A DNA stretch of 64,000 bases from Priestia megaterium. Lineage in GTDB: Bacteria > Bacillota > Bacilli > Bacillales > Bacillaceae_H. Each line of letters starts with the position of its first letter. Position 1 is the stretch's first letter. The position numbers and the translations under genes are program-made. Below, piece by piece: positions 38,098-47,564 of the stretch. A model generated the notes under the pieces. The model ran no database searches and was not told the origin of the DNA. It saw only the letters and a program-made list of their open reading frames with translations. The stretch covers positions 60,060-124,059 of the forward strand of contig VTEF01000007.1 in the NCBI GenBank assembly GCA_008180335.1. The letters run 5' to 3'.

Positions 38098-39093
38098 TTA
38101 TAGTGCACATTCTTCAATTTCAAATCCCAAATCCTCAATCAGTGTCCAATCAGAAGTTGGTTCTTGCCCTTGTGTCGTTAAATAATCCCCAACAAAGATG
38201 GAGTTGGCTGCAAATAAGCCTAATGGCTGTAACGAACGTAAATTCACTTCACGGCCACCTGAAATCCGAATTTCTTTGGTTGGATTCACAAAGCGCATCA
38301 TTGCTAAGATTTTCAAACATTGCATAGGAGTTAATGCTTTTTGCTCTTGAAGAGGCGTGCCCGGAACAGCAACTAAGAAATTACATGGGATTGAATCTGC
38401 ATCTAGTTTTTGTAATTGAAACGCAATATCCACTGCTTGTTCATCTGTTTCACCCATTCCAAAAATGGCACCAGAACAAGGAGATAACCCTGCTTTTTTT
38501 GATGTTTGCACTGTATCGACGCGATCATCATATCCATGTGTTGAACAAATATTATTGTAATTATCAGCATGTGTATTTAAATTATGATTGTAGCGATGTA
38601 CACCTGCAGCAACTAATCGCTCCGCTTGGCCTTCATTCAAAAAACCAAGACAGGCACAAATCTTCAAATCGGTTTTCTCACGAATTTCTTTTACTGCTCC
38701 AATTACATGCTCTACTTCTTTATCTGTCGGTCGGCGTCCGGAAGCAACTATGCAATATGTACCAGCTTTACGACGTTGTGCTTCAAATGCACCTTCTACA
38801 ATTTTCTCTTGTGTTAACCATGCATATTTATCAATCGGTGCTTCTGAAATAATAGATTGTGAACAATAACCACAGTCTTCTGGACATAAACCAGATTTCG
38901 TATTGATAATCATATTTAACTTAACTTTCTTCCCGTAGTAGTGATGACGAATTTTATAAGCTGCATTCATAACATCTAGTACGCGCTCATCAGGCAATTG
39001 CAAAATCATTAACGCTTCTTTGGCAGTAATTCCTTTTCCAGAAATCACATCATCGGCAAGATTTTTCCAATCTGTTACATGAACTGTTTCCAT
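38098..39093 (-). CDS. bioB: Biotin synthase BioB
   Basis: BioB is a radical-SAM enzyme that inserts sulfur into dethiobiotin. The 331 residues show the cluster motif CPEDCGYCSQS, the 2Fe-2S region NHNLNTHADNYNNICSTHGYDDRVDT, and ISGGREVNLRSLQPLGLFAANSIFVGDYLTTQGQ near the C terminus. The start is ATG 39093 behind AGGGGAG; a TTG at 39099 is too close to it. No other bio synthesis gene is in the window; a BirA box precedes the gene. Confidence 0.96.
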   Translation of the reverse strand: METVHVTDWKNLADDVISGKGITAKEALMILQLPDERVLDVMNAAYKIRHHYYGKKVKLNMIINTKSGLCPEDCGYCSQSIISEAPIDKYAWLTQEKIVEGAFEAQRRKAGTYCIVASGRRPTDKEVEHVIGAVKEIREKTDLKICACLGFLNEGQAERLVAAGVHRYNHNLNTHADNYNNICSTHGYDDRVDTVQTSKKAGLSPCSGAIFGMGETDEQAVDIAFQLQKLDADSIPCNFLVAVPGTPLQEQKALTPMQCLKILAMMRFVNPTKEIRISGGREVNLRSLQPLGLFAANSIFVGDYLTTQGQEPTSDWTLIEDLGFEIEECAL

Positions 39094-39137
39094 GAACAAA
39101 CTCCCCTTCTCTTATTAAGCTTTAATTCCATTATTTT

Positions 39138-39176
39138 TGTTAACTTCATTATATAAAAAGTTAACATTAAAAACAA
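39138..39176 (-). promoter_or_regulatory. BirA operator and promoter of bioB
   Basis: TGTTAAC-N15-GTTAACA (39138-39144/39160-39166) is a perfect BirA-type inverted repeat. On the minus strand the -10 TATAAT (39149-39154) lies in its centre, with TTGTTT (39171-39176) 16 nt upstream. Holo-BirA bound here would block RNA polymerase. Confidence 0.88.
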
Positions 39177-39228
39177 ATATATGTCAATCTGTCATTTTTA
39201 TTAGTTAACATTTTTTAAGAAACAAAAA

Positions 39229-39358
39229 AAAACAGTTAACAATTGTTAACCGTTCTTTCTATTAACATCCCCATGTGGATAGAGAGACAATTACCGGATT
39301 GATAAATGTCCCTTGTATCCATGTACTCATCCGGTAACAGGAGACCAACAACCAACAA
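39229..39358 (-). ncRNA. Possible small structured RNA with own terminator
   Basis: Between the activator gene and bioB the minus strand can form TTACCGGAT / ATCCGGTAA with a 28-nt loop (arms about 39327-39335 and 39292-39300). A small ATCC/GGAT hairpin follows, then the terminator AACGGTTAAC-AATT-GTTAACTGTT plus a T-run (39228-39254). A weak promoter TTGAGT-16-GATAAA (39365-39392) would start it near 39358. It might instead be the 3' UTR of the activator mRNA. I do not recognise a known family. Confidence 0.4.
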
Positions 39359-39428
39359 CTCAGCTTTATCAAATCACTAATTGTGTACTCAAAGGCTGCT
39401 TTTAACTATGGATTTTATGTAAATACAG

Positions 39429-40838
39429 CTAACGAATTCCATATAGTTTACATTTATCATAAAAACTTGTTTTACCAATCTCTAATAAGGAAGCTGCTAA
39501 CTGTTTATTTCCATTTGTTCTTTGTAACGCTTTAAGAAGAGCTTTACGTTCAGCGTCAGCGACTGCTTCTTTTAAAGAAGGAATAGATTCTTCACTAACA
39601 TTAGCCTGCTGTTTATCATGTGCAGTTGAAGAATAAGCAAAATTGTGCTCATTATCCCTTAGATATAAGGGTAAATGTGGTAAACAAATGATGTTACCGT
39701 CTAAAACATTCACAGCTCTTTCTAATACATTTTCTAGTTCACGTACATTTCCAGGCCAAGAATGCTTTTGCAATCTCTCGATCACGTCAAAGGAAAGTTC
39801 AATGTCTTGTCTATTAAAATGCCGTTCCATCTTTTGCAAAAGAATTTTTGCAATATCTAAAATGTCTTCTTTTCGTTCTCTTAAAGGCGGAATTTCGATT
39901 TTCACTACATTAAGTCTATAGTATAAATCTTCTCGAAATTCTCCTTTTTGTACCATACTTTCTAAATTACGGTGAGTTGCCGCAATAATTCGCACATCAA
40001 TTGAAATCGGCTTTTGTCCTCCTACTCGCTCAACTTCCTTTTCTTGTACAGCACGAAGCAGTTTGCTTTGCATATGAAGGGGCATATCCCCTACCTCGTC
40101 TAAAAAGATCGTTCCTCTATGAGCAAGTTCAAACTTTCCTTTTTTTCCTCCTCTTTTCGCTCCTGTAAATGCACCTTCTTCGTAACCAAATAATTCTGAT
40201 TCTAACAATTGTTCTGGAATCGAAGCACAATTGACACGAACAAATGGAAATGGCGCTCTCAAACTTGTTTGGTGAATAGCATGTGCGAATAACTCTTTTC
40301 CTGTACCTGATTCCCCTAAAAGCAATACAGCAGACTTACTGCCAGAAACCCGTTCAGCTAATCGCTTCGCTTCTAAAAATGTACGGTTGTTTCCAATAAG
40401 ATCTCCAAAGGTGTATTTGCTTCCGAATTCTGTCTCAAATCTTCTCTTGTAATATTTGAGCTCTTCTAATAAAGGTTGAATCTTTTGAGAGTAGTCCAGC
40501 CAATCTTGAGAGTTGCGAAACATGACTGTCCCTACTGCCCCAACTAGTTTATCATTTACATAGAGAGGATAGCGATTGGCAATCATCTCATTACCTTTAA
40601 TAAAATGAATACTAGCAACTTCCGCTCGTTCTGTTTTCACAACAAGATGCATCCTTGTATTTTCAATCACTTCTTGTACAGGTTTTCCAATTGCATCTTC
40701 TACCGTTGTGTTTAAAAACTCACAGTAAGCTAAATTGATATAGAGAATAATTCCTTGGCAATCCACAACTACAATCCATTCTGTTGCTGCATTAAGAATT
40801 TCTTCAAACCATTCATTTGGAAGTTTATTGATACTCAT
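39429..40838 (-). CDS. Sigma-54-dependent activator with PAS domain
   Basis: This 469-residue enhancer-binding protein has a PAS sensor (about 10-105), an AAA+ domain (about 145-375) with Walker A GESGTGKE, the sigma-54-contacting loop [13 protein letters not shown] and Walker [12 protein letters not shown], and a C-terminal Fis-type HTH ([21 protein letters not shown]). It is divergent from a permease that has a sigma-54 promoter and upstream palindromes, so it almost surely activates that gene. The PAS ligand is not known. It resembles AcoR/RocR/BkdR-type regulators. Confidence 0.94.
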   Translation of the reverse strand: MSINKLPNEWFEEILNAATEWIVVVDCQGIILYINLAYCEFLNTTVEDAIGKPVQEVIENTRMHLVVKTERAEVASIHFIKGNEMIANRYPLYVNDKLVGAVGTVMFRNSQDWLDYSQKIQPLLEELKYYKRRFETEFGSKYTFGDLIGNNRTFLEAKRLAERVSGSKSAVLLLGESGTGKELFAHAIHQTSLRAPFPFVRVNCASIPEQLLESELFGYEEGAFTGAKRGGKKGKFELAHRGTIFLDEVGDMPLHMQSKLLRAVQEKEVERVGGQKPISIDVRIIAATHRNLESMVQKGEFREDLYYRLNVVKIEIPPLRERKEDILDIAKILLQKMERHFNRQDIELSFDVIERLQKHSWPGNVRELENVLERAVNVLDGNIICLPHLPLYLRDNEHNFAYSSTAHDKQQANVSEESIPSLKEAVADAERKALLKALQRTNGNKQLAASLLEIGKTSFYDKCKLYGIR

Positions 40839-41098
40839 TACTCTTCATCCCCCCTCAGTCCTTTCACATGCACATTCATACCCCTTCTTATTATAACAAA
40901 CCATCTTATACTTTATATTCTCTTTGACGGTATGCCAGATTACTTTTTCCAATTTTTTGTAGCTGAATAGGCAGACAAACGTTTAATATAGTGTTACGAT
41001 AATAGTGGTTAATTCTTACATATGTATGTAAATGCACAACCAAGCTCCAATGGGTTATAGCAAGCCTTCTTTGGGTTTACGGTAATTGATAAAAACAT

Positions 41099-41164
41099 TT
41101 TCGGAAAAACGGAAAAATTCCGATAAATCGGAATAGATATTTGGATGGTTCCGAAAAAACGGAA
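41099..41164 (+). promoter_or_regulatory. Upstream activating sites for the sigma-54 activator
   Basis: Three copies of TTCCG-N6-CGGAA: one with a mismatch (41099-41114) and two perfect (41118-41133 and 41149-41164). The centres of the two perfect copies are 31 bp apart, about three helical turns. They lie about 95-155 bp upstream of the sigma-54 promoter, the usual enhancer distance. Confidence 0.8.
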
Positions 41165-41259
41165 AAAACGTTGTTCTATTTGCACTATCAAGAAAAATTT
41201 TTTAACTAATAACCTTAAGAAAAAGACTTTTACACAATTTTTGTCTAAAAAGAGAAGCT

Positions 41260-41276
41260 TGGCACGAATATTGCAT
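41260..41276 (+). promoter_or_regulatory. Sigma-54 promoter of the GntP-family permease
   Basis: TGGCACG-N4-TTGCAT: the invariant GG (41261-41262) and GC (41273-41274) are 10 bp apart as required. The predicted start is near 41288, leaving a leader of about 145 nt before the permease ATG. Confidence 0.9.
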
Positions 41277-41326
41277 CTATATTTCATTACATAGGTGTAG
41301 TTATGCAAGGGGGGAGTCATTTAAAC

Positions 41327-41365
41327 GATGCTGTTCATTTGCAGCATTTTTTGAAAACGCTTACT
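41327..41365 (+). promoter_or_regulatory. Leader hairpin with T-run and a perfect cre site
   Basis: The stem ATGCTGT / GCAGCAT (about 41328-41334/41341-41347) is followed by TTTTTT. TGAAAACGCTTACT (41352-41365) then matches the CcpA cre consensus at all 14 positions. Lying about 65 nt downstream of the start, the cre could block elongation; the hairpin could terminate or attenuate. Confidence 0.75.
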
Positions 41366-41433
41366 AAATTAACTTCATTGAGATAATCGTTCACCTAGAA
41401 TCTATACAAATATATATGCATAGGGGGATATTT

Positions 41434-42876
41434 ATGGAATTTATTATTATACTCTTGGCACTTGGTCTTTTAATGTTTGTTGCCTATAGAGGATTTTCAG
41501 TCATCTTATTTGCACCAATCTGTGCACTGTTTGCTGTCTTATTAACTGAGCCAAGCTTTGTTCTTCCTTTCTTCTCTAATATTTTTATGGAAAAAATGGT
41601 TGGATTTATTAAGCTATACTTTCCTGTCTTTTTATTAGGAGCAATATTCGGAAAAGTTGTCGAAATGTCTGGATTGGCTGAAACCATTGCCAAATCAATT
41701 GTTCAGGTAGTAGGAGCAAAGAGAGCAATTTTAGCAATTGTAATTATGGGAGCAATTTTAACATACAGTGGTGTTAGTTTATTTGTTGTTGTCTTTGCTA
41801 TTTATCCATTTGCAGCTAATTTATTCCGTGAAGCAAATATTCCAAAACGTCTCATTCCCGGCACGATTGCATTAGGAGCCTTTACCTTTACAATGGATGC
41901 TCTCCCTGGGACACCGCAAATCCAAAACGTTATTCCTACGACATTTTTTAAAACAGATATCTATGCTGCACCCGTTCTTGGTATTTTAGGTGCCATCTTC
42001 GTTTTCATTGTAGGCTTGCGTTACTTGGATTCACGTCGAAAGCAAGCAGAAAAAGCTGGTGAAGGTTATTATGGGTTTGATAATCCAGAAATAGCTGCTG
42101 CTGCAGAAGAATTACAAGAAGATCAAGAAAATCAAGAAGCACCTGTTGAGCCAAAACCAAAAATCTCACGTCAAATTCTGGCGTTTGTTCCGCTTATCCT
42201 TGTCGGGGTCACAAATAAACTCTTTACCATGGCTCTTCCAAACTGGTATCCAAATGGATTTGACTTCACTAAAATTGGATTGGATGCATTCGGAAAAGTA
42301 GAATTATCCTCTGTATTAGCTATTTGGTCTGTACAAATGGCTTTGGTTGTCGGAATTATCGCTACTCTTTTATATGATTGGAATAAAGTAAAAGTAAACT
42401 TTCAAGCTGGCATTAATGCAAGTATTGGAGGAGCATTATTAGCAGCAATGAATACTGGTGCTGAATACGGATTTGGAGGCGTGATCGCATCGTTACCTGG
42501 ATTTGGTGTAATCAGTAAAGGAATCTCTGAAACATTTACAAATCCACTTGTCAACGGAGCTGTTACAACTACGACTCTAGCTGGGGTGACAGGATCCGCT
42601 TCAGGAGGAATGGGAATCGCATTAAGTGCTATGTCAGAAAAATATTTAGAAGCAATTGAAAAATTTAATATTCCTCCAGAAGTTATGCACCGTGTCATTT
42701 CAATGGCTTCAGGAGGAATGGATACATTACCACATAACGGCGCTGTCATCACATTACTTGCAGTAACAGGATTAACTCACCGTCAGGCATATAGAGATAT
42801 CTTTGCTATCACTATTATTAAAACCTTAGCCGTGTTCTTTATCATTGCCGTATACACATTTACTGGAATTGTGTAA
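41434..42876 (+). CDS. GntP-family permease under sigma-54 control
   Basis: This 480-residue transporter has about 12 membrane helices. The family segments are KLYFPVFLLGAIFGKVVE, LTYSGVSLFVVVFAIYPFAANLF and ASGGMDTLPHNGAVITLL. A charged, Glu-rich cytosolic loop (about 215-240) splits the halves. ATG 41434 follows SD AGGGGGA; an upstream ATG (41416) is rejected. GntP relatives carry gluconate, other sugar acids or 3-hydroxybutyrate. This member is of the YxjC-like longer type, so a short hydroxy acid is a reasonable guess only. No catabolic gene lies beside it. Confidence 0.9.
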   Translation: MEFIIILLALGLLMFVAYRGFSVILFAPICALFAVLLTEPSFVLPFFSNIFMEKMVGFIKLYFPVFLLGAIFGKVVEMSGLAETIAKSIVQVVGAKRAILAIVIMGAILTYSGVSLFVVVFAIYPFAANLFREANIPKRLIPGTIALGAFTFTMDALPGTPQIQNVIPTTFFKTDIYAAPVLGILGAIFVFIVGLRYLDSRRKQAEKAGEGYYGFDNPEIAAAAEELQEDQENQEAPVEPKPKISRQILAFVPLILVGVTNKLFTMALPNWYPNGFDFTKIGLDAFGKVELSSVLAIWSVQMALVVGIIATLLYDWNKVKVNFQAGINASIGGALLAAMNTGAEYGFGGVIASLPGFGVISKGISETFTNPLVNGAVTTTTLAGVTGSASGGMGIALSAMSEKYLEAIEKFNIPPEVMHRVISMASGGMDTLPHNGAVITLLAVTGLTHRQAYRDIFAITIIKTLAVFFIIAVYTFTGIV

Positions 42877-42887
42877 TATCTACTAGA

Positions 42888-42954
42888 TAAAAAAATGAAG
42901 ACAAGCTGACTCAAAAGCATAGATTAAGAGTCAGCTTGTCTTCATTTTTTTGAT
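42888..42954 (+). terminator. Terminator of the GntP-family gene
   Basis: Long stem AAATGAAGACAAGCTGACTC / GAGTCAGCTTGTCTTCATTT with a 21-nt loop and a T-run. Confidence 0.92.
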
Positions 42955-43049
42955 TGCATTTTCTAAACTCTAAACAATGATTTATTTTCATCATGTATTT
43001 CTCGACATATTTCCCTAGAAATAATTGCAGTCTCAACCAAATTTCGATT

Positions 43050-43844
43050 TTATTCGTTTGGCAATTGCGAAATTCGTTCTAAAATTCTTCTTTTCTTGTA
43101 TAGCATCATACCGATTTCTCCAATATCACCTATTGCTTGCTTATTAATATACGCACCAAAAATCATGCCGGCGATTGGGATTATCTGAAATAATTTTTTC
43201 CATCCAAGATTATCACGATATGTAAAAAACACTTCCCGCCAACCTTGTAATTGAGATAAACTTTGCCCACGATTCTCCTCTGCCAACTCTTCTAAGATTG
43301 CTCGTTTACCAACGATATCCGCTGATGAGAACTGCATGCATTTGACCATAAAGATTCGCTCTTCCTGCGAAGTAGGATCATATCCATACGCTACAGCTAC
43401 CTCTTGTAACGTCTTTAATGTCAAACCTAATACAAATGGCACATCAATTGCTAACGTAAAAATGCCGCCAATACCAGTCGTTGCTCCTTGGATTTTAGCA
43501 TTTTTTTGCCGCCCTTCAACAAAATAAGTTGCCAGTTCATCCATTTCTTTAATTGATAATTGTTGAATGCTCGTTAATGAAACCTGTTTTTCTTCTTCTA
43601 ACCGTATTGACGCTTTTTCTAATGTCGCGGATGTATTAGCTAAATATTGCCCACCATTATCAACATATTTAGCAATTTCATCTAACAATTTTTCTATTTT
43701 TTCATGAATAAACTTTGGTGTGACTTTGTCTAAAGCTGCAAAAGGAATGCGGGCTAGCTTTTCCCAAAAGAACAAACCTTTTTGATTTTTTTCCCACTTT
43801 TCAATCTTTTTAAGCTCCAGCAATAGGTTTTCACGTGTCTCCAT
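43050..43844 (-). CDS. EcsC-family protein
   Basis: This 264-residue protein matches the EcsC domain family in its central part (about 60-250). Readable features are GATTGIGGIFTLAIDVPFVLGLTLKTLQEVAVAYGYDP and a hydrophobic C-terminal segment IIPIAGMIFGAYINKQAIGD. EcsC proteins are linked to ABC transporters (EcsAB) in B. subtilis, but no ecsA/B is here. It is probably membrane-associated; its function is not known. It is monocistronic. Confidence 0.85.
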   Translation of the reverse strand: METRENLLLELKKIEKWEKNQKGLFFWEKLARIPFAALDKVTPKFIHEKIEKLLDEIAKYVDNGGQYLANTSATLEKASIRLEEEKQVSLTSIQQLSIKEMDELATYFVEGRQKNAKIQGATTGIGGIFTLAIDVPFVLGLTLKTLQEVAVAYGYDPTSQEERIFMVKCMQFSSADIVGKRAILEELAEENRGQSLSQLQGWREVFFTYRDNLGWKKLFQIIPIAGMIFGAYINKQAIGDIGEIGMMLYKKRRILERISQLPNE

Positions 43845-43947
43845 TTACTTTCTCCTTCCTTTACCTATTTCTTAAACGTCCGATTCATTTAACCAATAAC
43901 TCAATGGTAGAGAATGCTTCACTAAGTGAAATTTCACTTTATTTAAA

Positions 43948-43994
43948 GAAAGAATCAGTGAAGTGCTTAAGCTTCTCACTGATTCTTTTTAGTC
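43948..43994. terminator. Bidirectional terminator near the DedA gene
   Basis: Stem AAGAATCAGTGAAG / TTCTCACTGATTCTT (one bulge) ending in TTTTT, immediately after the dedA stop on the minus strand. Confidence 0.85.
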
Positions 43995-44596
43995 TAAATT
44001 GTTTGTTTTTTCTTTTTCGCATATTTAAATAGAAAGAAAATAATCACGATTAGTAACAGCCCAATTCCAATCGGTTGCATATACTGAGACACAATAGAAC
44101 CTACTTCTTCCCATTTAGGGCCCAACTTATAGCCTAAGTAAACATAAATAGCTGTAACAGGCAGCATCGCAACAAATGTATAGATTGAAAATAACCACAC
44201 ATTCATTTTTGCCATTCCGCACGGTAGTGAAATAGCCGTACGCACACCTGGGATAAAACGTCCTAAAAAGGCCACTCCTGCTCCATATTTTTCAAAGAAA
44301 CGATCTGCTGCGTCAATTTCTTTTTCTTTTATTAAAAAATACTTCCCATACTTTAATACAAGTGGACGCCCGCCGTAACGACCTAATGCGTATAATGTTA
44401 ATGGTCCACAAACGCCACCAACTGTTCCTGCTAAAATAGCCAAATATAAGTTCATATCACCTTGATACACCCAATAGCCAACTAAAGGCAAGACAAGTTC
44501 TGCCGGTACAAACTCAAAGGTTAACGCTAAAACAACACCAAAATAAGAAAGTTGTTTTAATGCTTCAGCTAAAGATAATACAACTGTTTCTAACAA
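43994..44596 (-). CDS. DedA-family membrane protein
   Basis: This 200-residue SNARE-associated/DedA-type protein has five to six hydrophobic segments. Signature segments are FEFVPAELVLPLVGYWVYQG (carrying the conserved acidic residues) and FLGRFIPGVRTAISLPCGMAKM (with the conserved Arg-Pro). Some DedA proteins flip undecaprenyl phosphate or phospholipids; which substrate this one uses is open. The downstream uppP at 48 kb is not in the same operon. Confidence 0.9.
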   Translation of the reverse strand: MLETVVLSLAEALKQLSYFGVVLALTFEFVPAELVLPLVGYWVYQGDMNLYLAILAGTVGGVCGPLTLYALGRYGGRPLVLKYGKYFLIKEKEIDAADRFFEKYGAGVAFLGRFIPGVRTAISLPCGMAKMNVWLFSIYTFVAMLPVTAIYVYLGYKLGPKWEEVGSIVSQYMQPIGIGLLLIVIIFFLFKYAKKKKQTI

Positions 44597-44765
44597 AAGA
44601 TTTCCTCCTTAATTCACCGCATAGCTTCTATATCTACATATACATCATTTACACCTTCACAAAAGATAATTCTAACTTAATAACTTCTAATTGAAAAGTA
44701 AAAAAAGAAATGAGCAAATAGGAATTTTGGTTTCTTTATACTAACGAATTACTCGCTAAAAGGTT

Positions 44766-44801
44766 TCAAAAAAAGCACTAGATCAACTAGTGCTTTTCCT
44801 T
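44766..44801 (-). terminator. Terminator of the AI-2E gene
   Basis: Stem AAGCACTAG / CTAGTGCTT with loop ATCAA; on the minus strand it is followed by TTTTTTT. Confidence 0.87.
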
Positions 44802-45831
44802 ATATTTTAAAATTAAATTGAATGACTCCTACCTTACGAAGAGCATCATACAAAATCACCAATGCAGGGCCTAAGAACAATCCTACAAAGCCAAGCAATT
44901 TAAACCCGATATACAGGCTAACCAAAGCGGCTAACGGGGAAATACCCATATTCGTTGAAAATACTTTCGGCTCTACGACTCTCCGCACAACAGTAATGAC
45001 ACCAAACAAAATAAATAGTCCAATTGCTAATGAATCATGCCCTTGTGATAATGCGATGATTCCCCATGGTACGAGGACGGAACCGGTTCCTAGTATCGGC
45101 AAGATATCTACTATTACAATTAATAGACTTAGTAAGGCTATGTAAGGAACGTCTAATAACCAAAGACCGACGTAAGCCATAATAAAGGTTAAAAAACTTA
45201 AGATAATTTGAGCTTTAATAAACCCGATCCCTGCATGCATAAGTTGACTCATCACGACTTTTACTTTGTATTTAGTTTCTTCTGTCAGAAAAGACTTTAT
45301 TTTCTCCTTAATCATAGGCAATTCCAAACTAATAAAGACTAATGCAACTAAATAAATCAAGAACTCTAATAAAAAGCCAGGAACAGTCGCCGCAAAACTA
45401 ATCATCACTTCAACTGTACCTTTTAAAAGAGTATCTAAGGAATTAATTGTATTTTCAAGGGCATTTTCAATGGAAGAAATCACTTCCGTTGGAAGAGCAT
45501 TTGAGTAGTATTTCCATTTAATAATATTTGGATAAATAGCTGTTTCATAGATTTCTTTCACAAAAGAAGGCGTAATTTTCGAAAGCGCTACTATTTGTGT
45601 AACAATGGTACGAATGATAAAAAAGCCGATGAGGGTTAAGGACACAACATATAATAAAAAAGTAACTAACACAGCGTATACTCTTTTCATTTTGAAAGAT
45701 TGTTGTAGTTTTTGAATCAGACTTTCTAAGATAACCGCTGTTACTAATGCAAATACAATCGGCAAACTATAAGGAATTAATAAACATACTATAATAATCG
45801 ACGCGATAATCCATATGCGCTTCTTCCACAT
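44800..45831 (-). CDS. AI-2E family transporter, YtvI-like
   Basis: This 343-residue membrane protein of the AI-2E/PerM superfamily has about eight helices. The C-terminal core contains IVDILPILGTGSVLVPWGI, VVRRVVEPKVFSTNMGISPLAALVSLYIGFKLLG and FLGPALVILYDALRK. In Bacillus this subgroup includes the sporulation membrane protein YtvI, about 370 aa. The N-terminal half differs enough that a vegetative role is possible. It is monocistronic. Confidence 0.88.
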   Translation of the reverse strand: MWKKRIWIIASIIIVCLLIPYSLPIVFALVTAVILESLIQKLQQSFKMKRVYAVLVTFLLYVVSLTLIGFFIIRTIVTQIVALSKITPSFVKEIYETAIYPNIIKWKYYSNALPTEVISSIENALENTINSLDTLLKGTVEVMISFAATVPGFLLEFLIYLVALVFISLELPMIKEKIKSFLTEETKYKVKVVMSQLMHAGIGFIKAQIILSFLTFIMAYVGLWLLDVPYIALLSLLIVIVDILPILGTGSVLVPWGIIALSQGHDSLAIGLFILFGVITVVRRVVEPKVFSTNMGISPLAALVSLYIGFKLLGFVGLFLGPALVILYDALRKVGVIQFNFKI

Positions 45832-46173
45832 ACATCACTGCCCCCCAAGATTTCTTTCAATTTTCAAGAATAAAAGAACATCTACTTATCGATGACTATT
45901 GCCTTTTTAAATAGATTATGTAAATTTAAGATTAAAACTCAGTCAGATAAACGTTACTTTTTCTAATGCAAAAAATAAATAGCAACTGTTACTTACCTCT
46001 CCCATTGTCAATTCATCTCTTTACCTTACATAGATTTACTATTAGACCTGATGTTACATATTATATGGTCAAATTCCCGATTAATAAAGAAATTATTAAA
46101 AAAAGCTATTTATTCTAATTTTTTAAATTAAAATAAATAGCTCTTACCCATATTTGGAATTAAAAGTATAAAA
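45832..46173. other. Intergenic stretch with the gltT-like terminator
   Basis: On the minus strand the stem AGCTATTTATTTTAATT / AATTAGAATAAATAGCT (46126-46142/46104-46120), followed by TTTTTTT, ends the symporter gene. The remaining 260 nt upstream of the AI-2E gene shows no feature I can support. Confidence 0.7.
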
Positions 46174-47451
46174 TTAACTAGCTTTGATTGCATTGCTGAC
46201 TTTCATGACTTCGTTTCCTTTAATCGGATTATACTTACCTTCTGATTTTGACATCACAATAGCTGCAATTGTGTTACCTACTAGGTTTACCACTGTTCTT
46301 GCCATATCCATAATCCGGTCTACACCTGCTATAAATGCAAGTCCTTCCGCAGGAATACCAATTGTTCCTAGTGTTGCTAACAAGACAACAAAAGAGGTTC
46401 CAGGTACTGCAGCCATTCCTTTTGACGTTACCATTAATACTAAAATAAGAGTTAATTGTTCGACAATGGTTAAATCTATTCCATATACTTGAGCTAGGAA
46501 GATTGCTGCAATGGCCTGATACAACACAGATCCATCTAAATTAAATGTGTAACCAATCGGAATAACAAATGACACAATAGCTTTTGGACAGCCCATTCTT
46601 TCTAATTTCTCCATAATACGCGGAAGAACTGTTTCAGAACTTGACGTACTATATGCTAATAACAGCTCGTCTTTTAAATAACGCAACAATGTAAAGATAT
46701 TTACTCTAGCCCATTTCGCTACTGCTCCTAATACAACAAATAAGAAAAAGGCTAACCCAGCATGAACGAGCAACACTAGTTTTCCTAAAGAAAATAAAGA
46801 ATCGATTCCAAATTTAGAAACGGTTACCCCGATTAATGCAAACACACCTAACGGAGCCACTTTCATAACTAAATTTACAACATGAAACATCGCGTGAGAT
46901 ACCCCATCAAAAAATTGTAAGACAGGCTTCCCCCGTTCACCAATTGCCGCTACACCTAAACCGAATAAAACAGAGAAAAAGATGATGGCTAACATGTCTC
47001 CTTCAACAAGAGACTGGAAAAAGTTCGTTGGAACAATGTGTAAAAATGTTTCTGCTACTGTTTTATTACTTTGTTCTTCAGATGTCTCGACATATTGATT
47101 AATATCTGTCTTTTGAGCAGATTGAATATCGACATCTTGTCCTGGCTGAAAAATATTTGCTAACAACACGCCGATAATAATAGCAAATGTCGTAATGACT
47201 TCAAAATAGATAATCGTTTTTGCGCCTAATCTTCCGACTTGTTTTCCGTTACCTGCACCTGCTATTCCTACAATTAAGCTTGAAATAACAATCGGAATTA
47301 CAATCATCTTAATTAATCGTAAGAAAAGGTCCCCTAATGGCTGTAAATACGCTGCTACTCGAGGATCATTAAACCAAATGACCCCTACAAGTACACCTAA
47401 GATCAAACCGGTGAAAATTTGCGCAGCCATTCCAAACCGAATTTTTTTCAA
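46174..47451 (-). CDS. Proton/sodium glutamate-aspartate (dicarboxylate) symporter
   Basis: This 425-residue SDF-family symporter resembles GltT/GltP. Core motifs are STSSSETVLPRIMEKLERMG (hairpin 1), GYTFNLDGSVLYQ (helix 7), TSKGMAAVPGTSFVVL (hairpin 2) and DRIMDMARTVVNLVGNTIAA (helix 8, with the Asp and Arg that bind acidic substrates). The best start is TTG 47451 behind GAGAGGAGA; the frame extends to 47481 without an SD. It sits behind a c-di-AMP riboswitch. Asp/Glu or C4-dicarboxylates are the likely substrates. Confidence 0.92.
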   Translation of the reverse strand: MKKIRFGMAAQIFTGLILGVLVGVIWFNDPRVAAYLQPLGDLFLRLIKMIVIPIVISSLIVGIAGAGNGKQVGRLGAKTIIYFEVITTFAIIIGVLLANIFQPGQDVDIQSAQKTDINQYVETSEEQSNKTVAETFLHIVPTNFFQSLVEGDMLAIIFFSVLFGLGVAAIGERGKPVLQFFDGVSHAMFHVVNLVMKVAPLGVFALIGVTVSKFGIDSLFSLGKLVLLVHAGLAFFLFVVLGAVAKWARVNIFTLLRYLKDELLLAYSTSSSETVLPRIMEKLERMGCPKAIVSFVIPIGYTFNLDGSVLYQAIAAIFLAQVYGIDLTIVEQLTLILVLMVTSKGMAAVPGTSFVVLLATLGTIGIPAEGLAFIAGVDRIMDMARTVVNLVGNTIAAIVMSKSEGKYNPIKGNEVMKVSNAIKAS

Positions 47452-47501
47452 GGCTATTCTCCTCTCTAAATTGTATGACAAGTTGTGATTTTTTTAAAAC
47501 A

Positions 47502-47537
47502 TAAAAAAGACCGTTCTTAAGAAAGAACGGTCTTTTA
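47502..47537 (-). terminator. Expression-platform terminator of the c-di-AMP riboswitch
   Basis: Stem AAAAGACCGTTCTT / AAGAACGGTCTTTT around 47503-47536, with a T-run on the minus strand, between the aptamer and the symporter start. Confidence 0.9.
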
Positions 47538-47564
47538 CCATCGGAATAGTTCTTCCTCTCAATA

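Noticed and set aside
38334..38852. Long plus-strand frame (172 codons) inside bioB
   Set aside because: Antisense to the highly conserved biotin synthase, with repetitive Leu/His/Tyr composition typical of a shadow frame.
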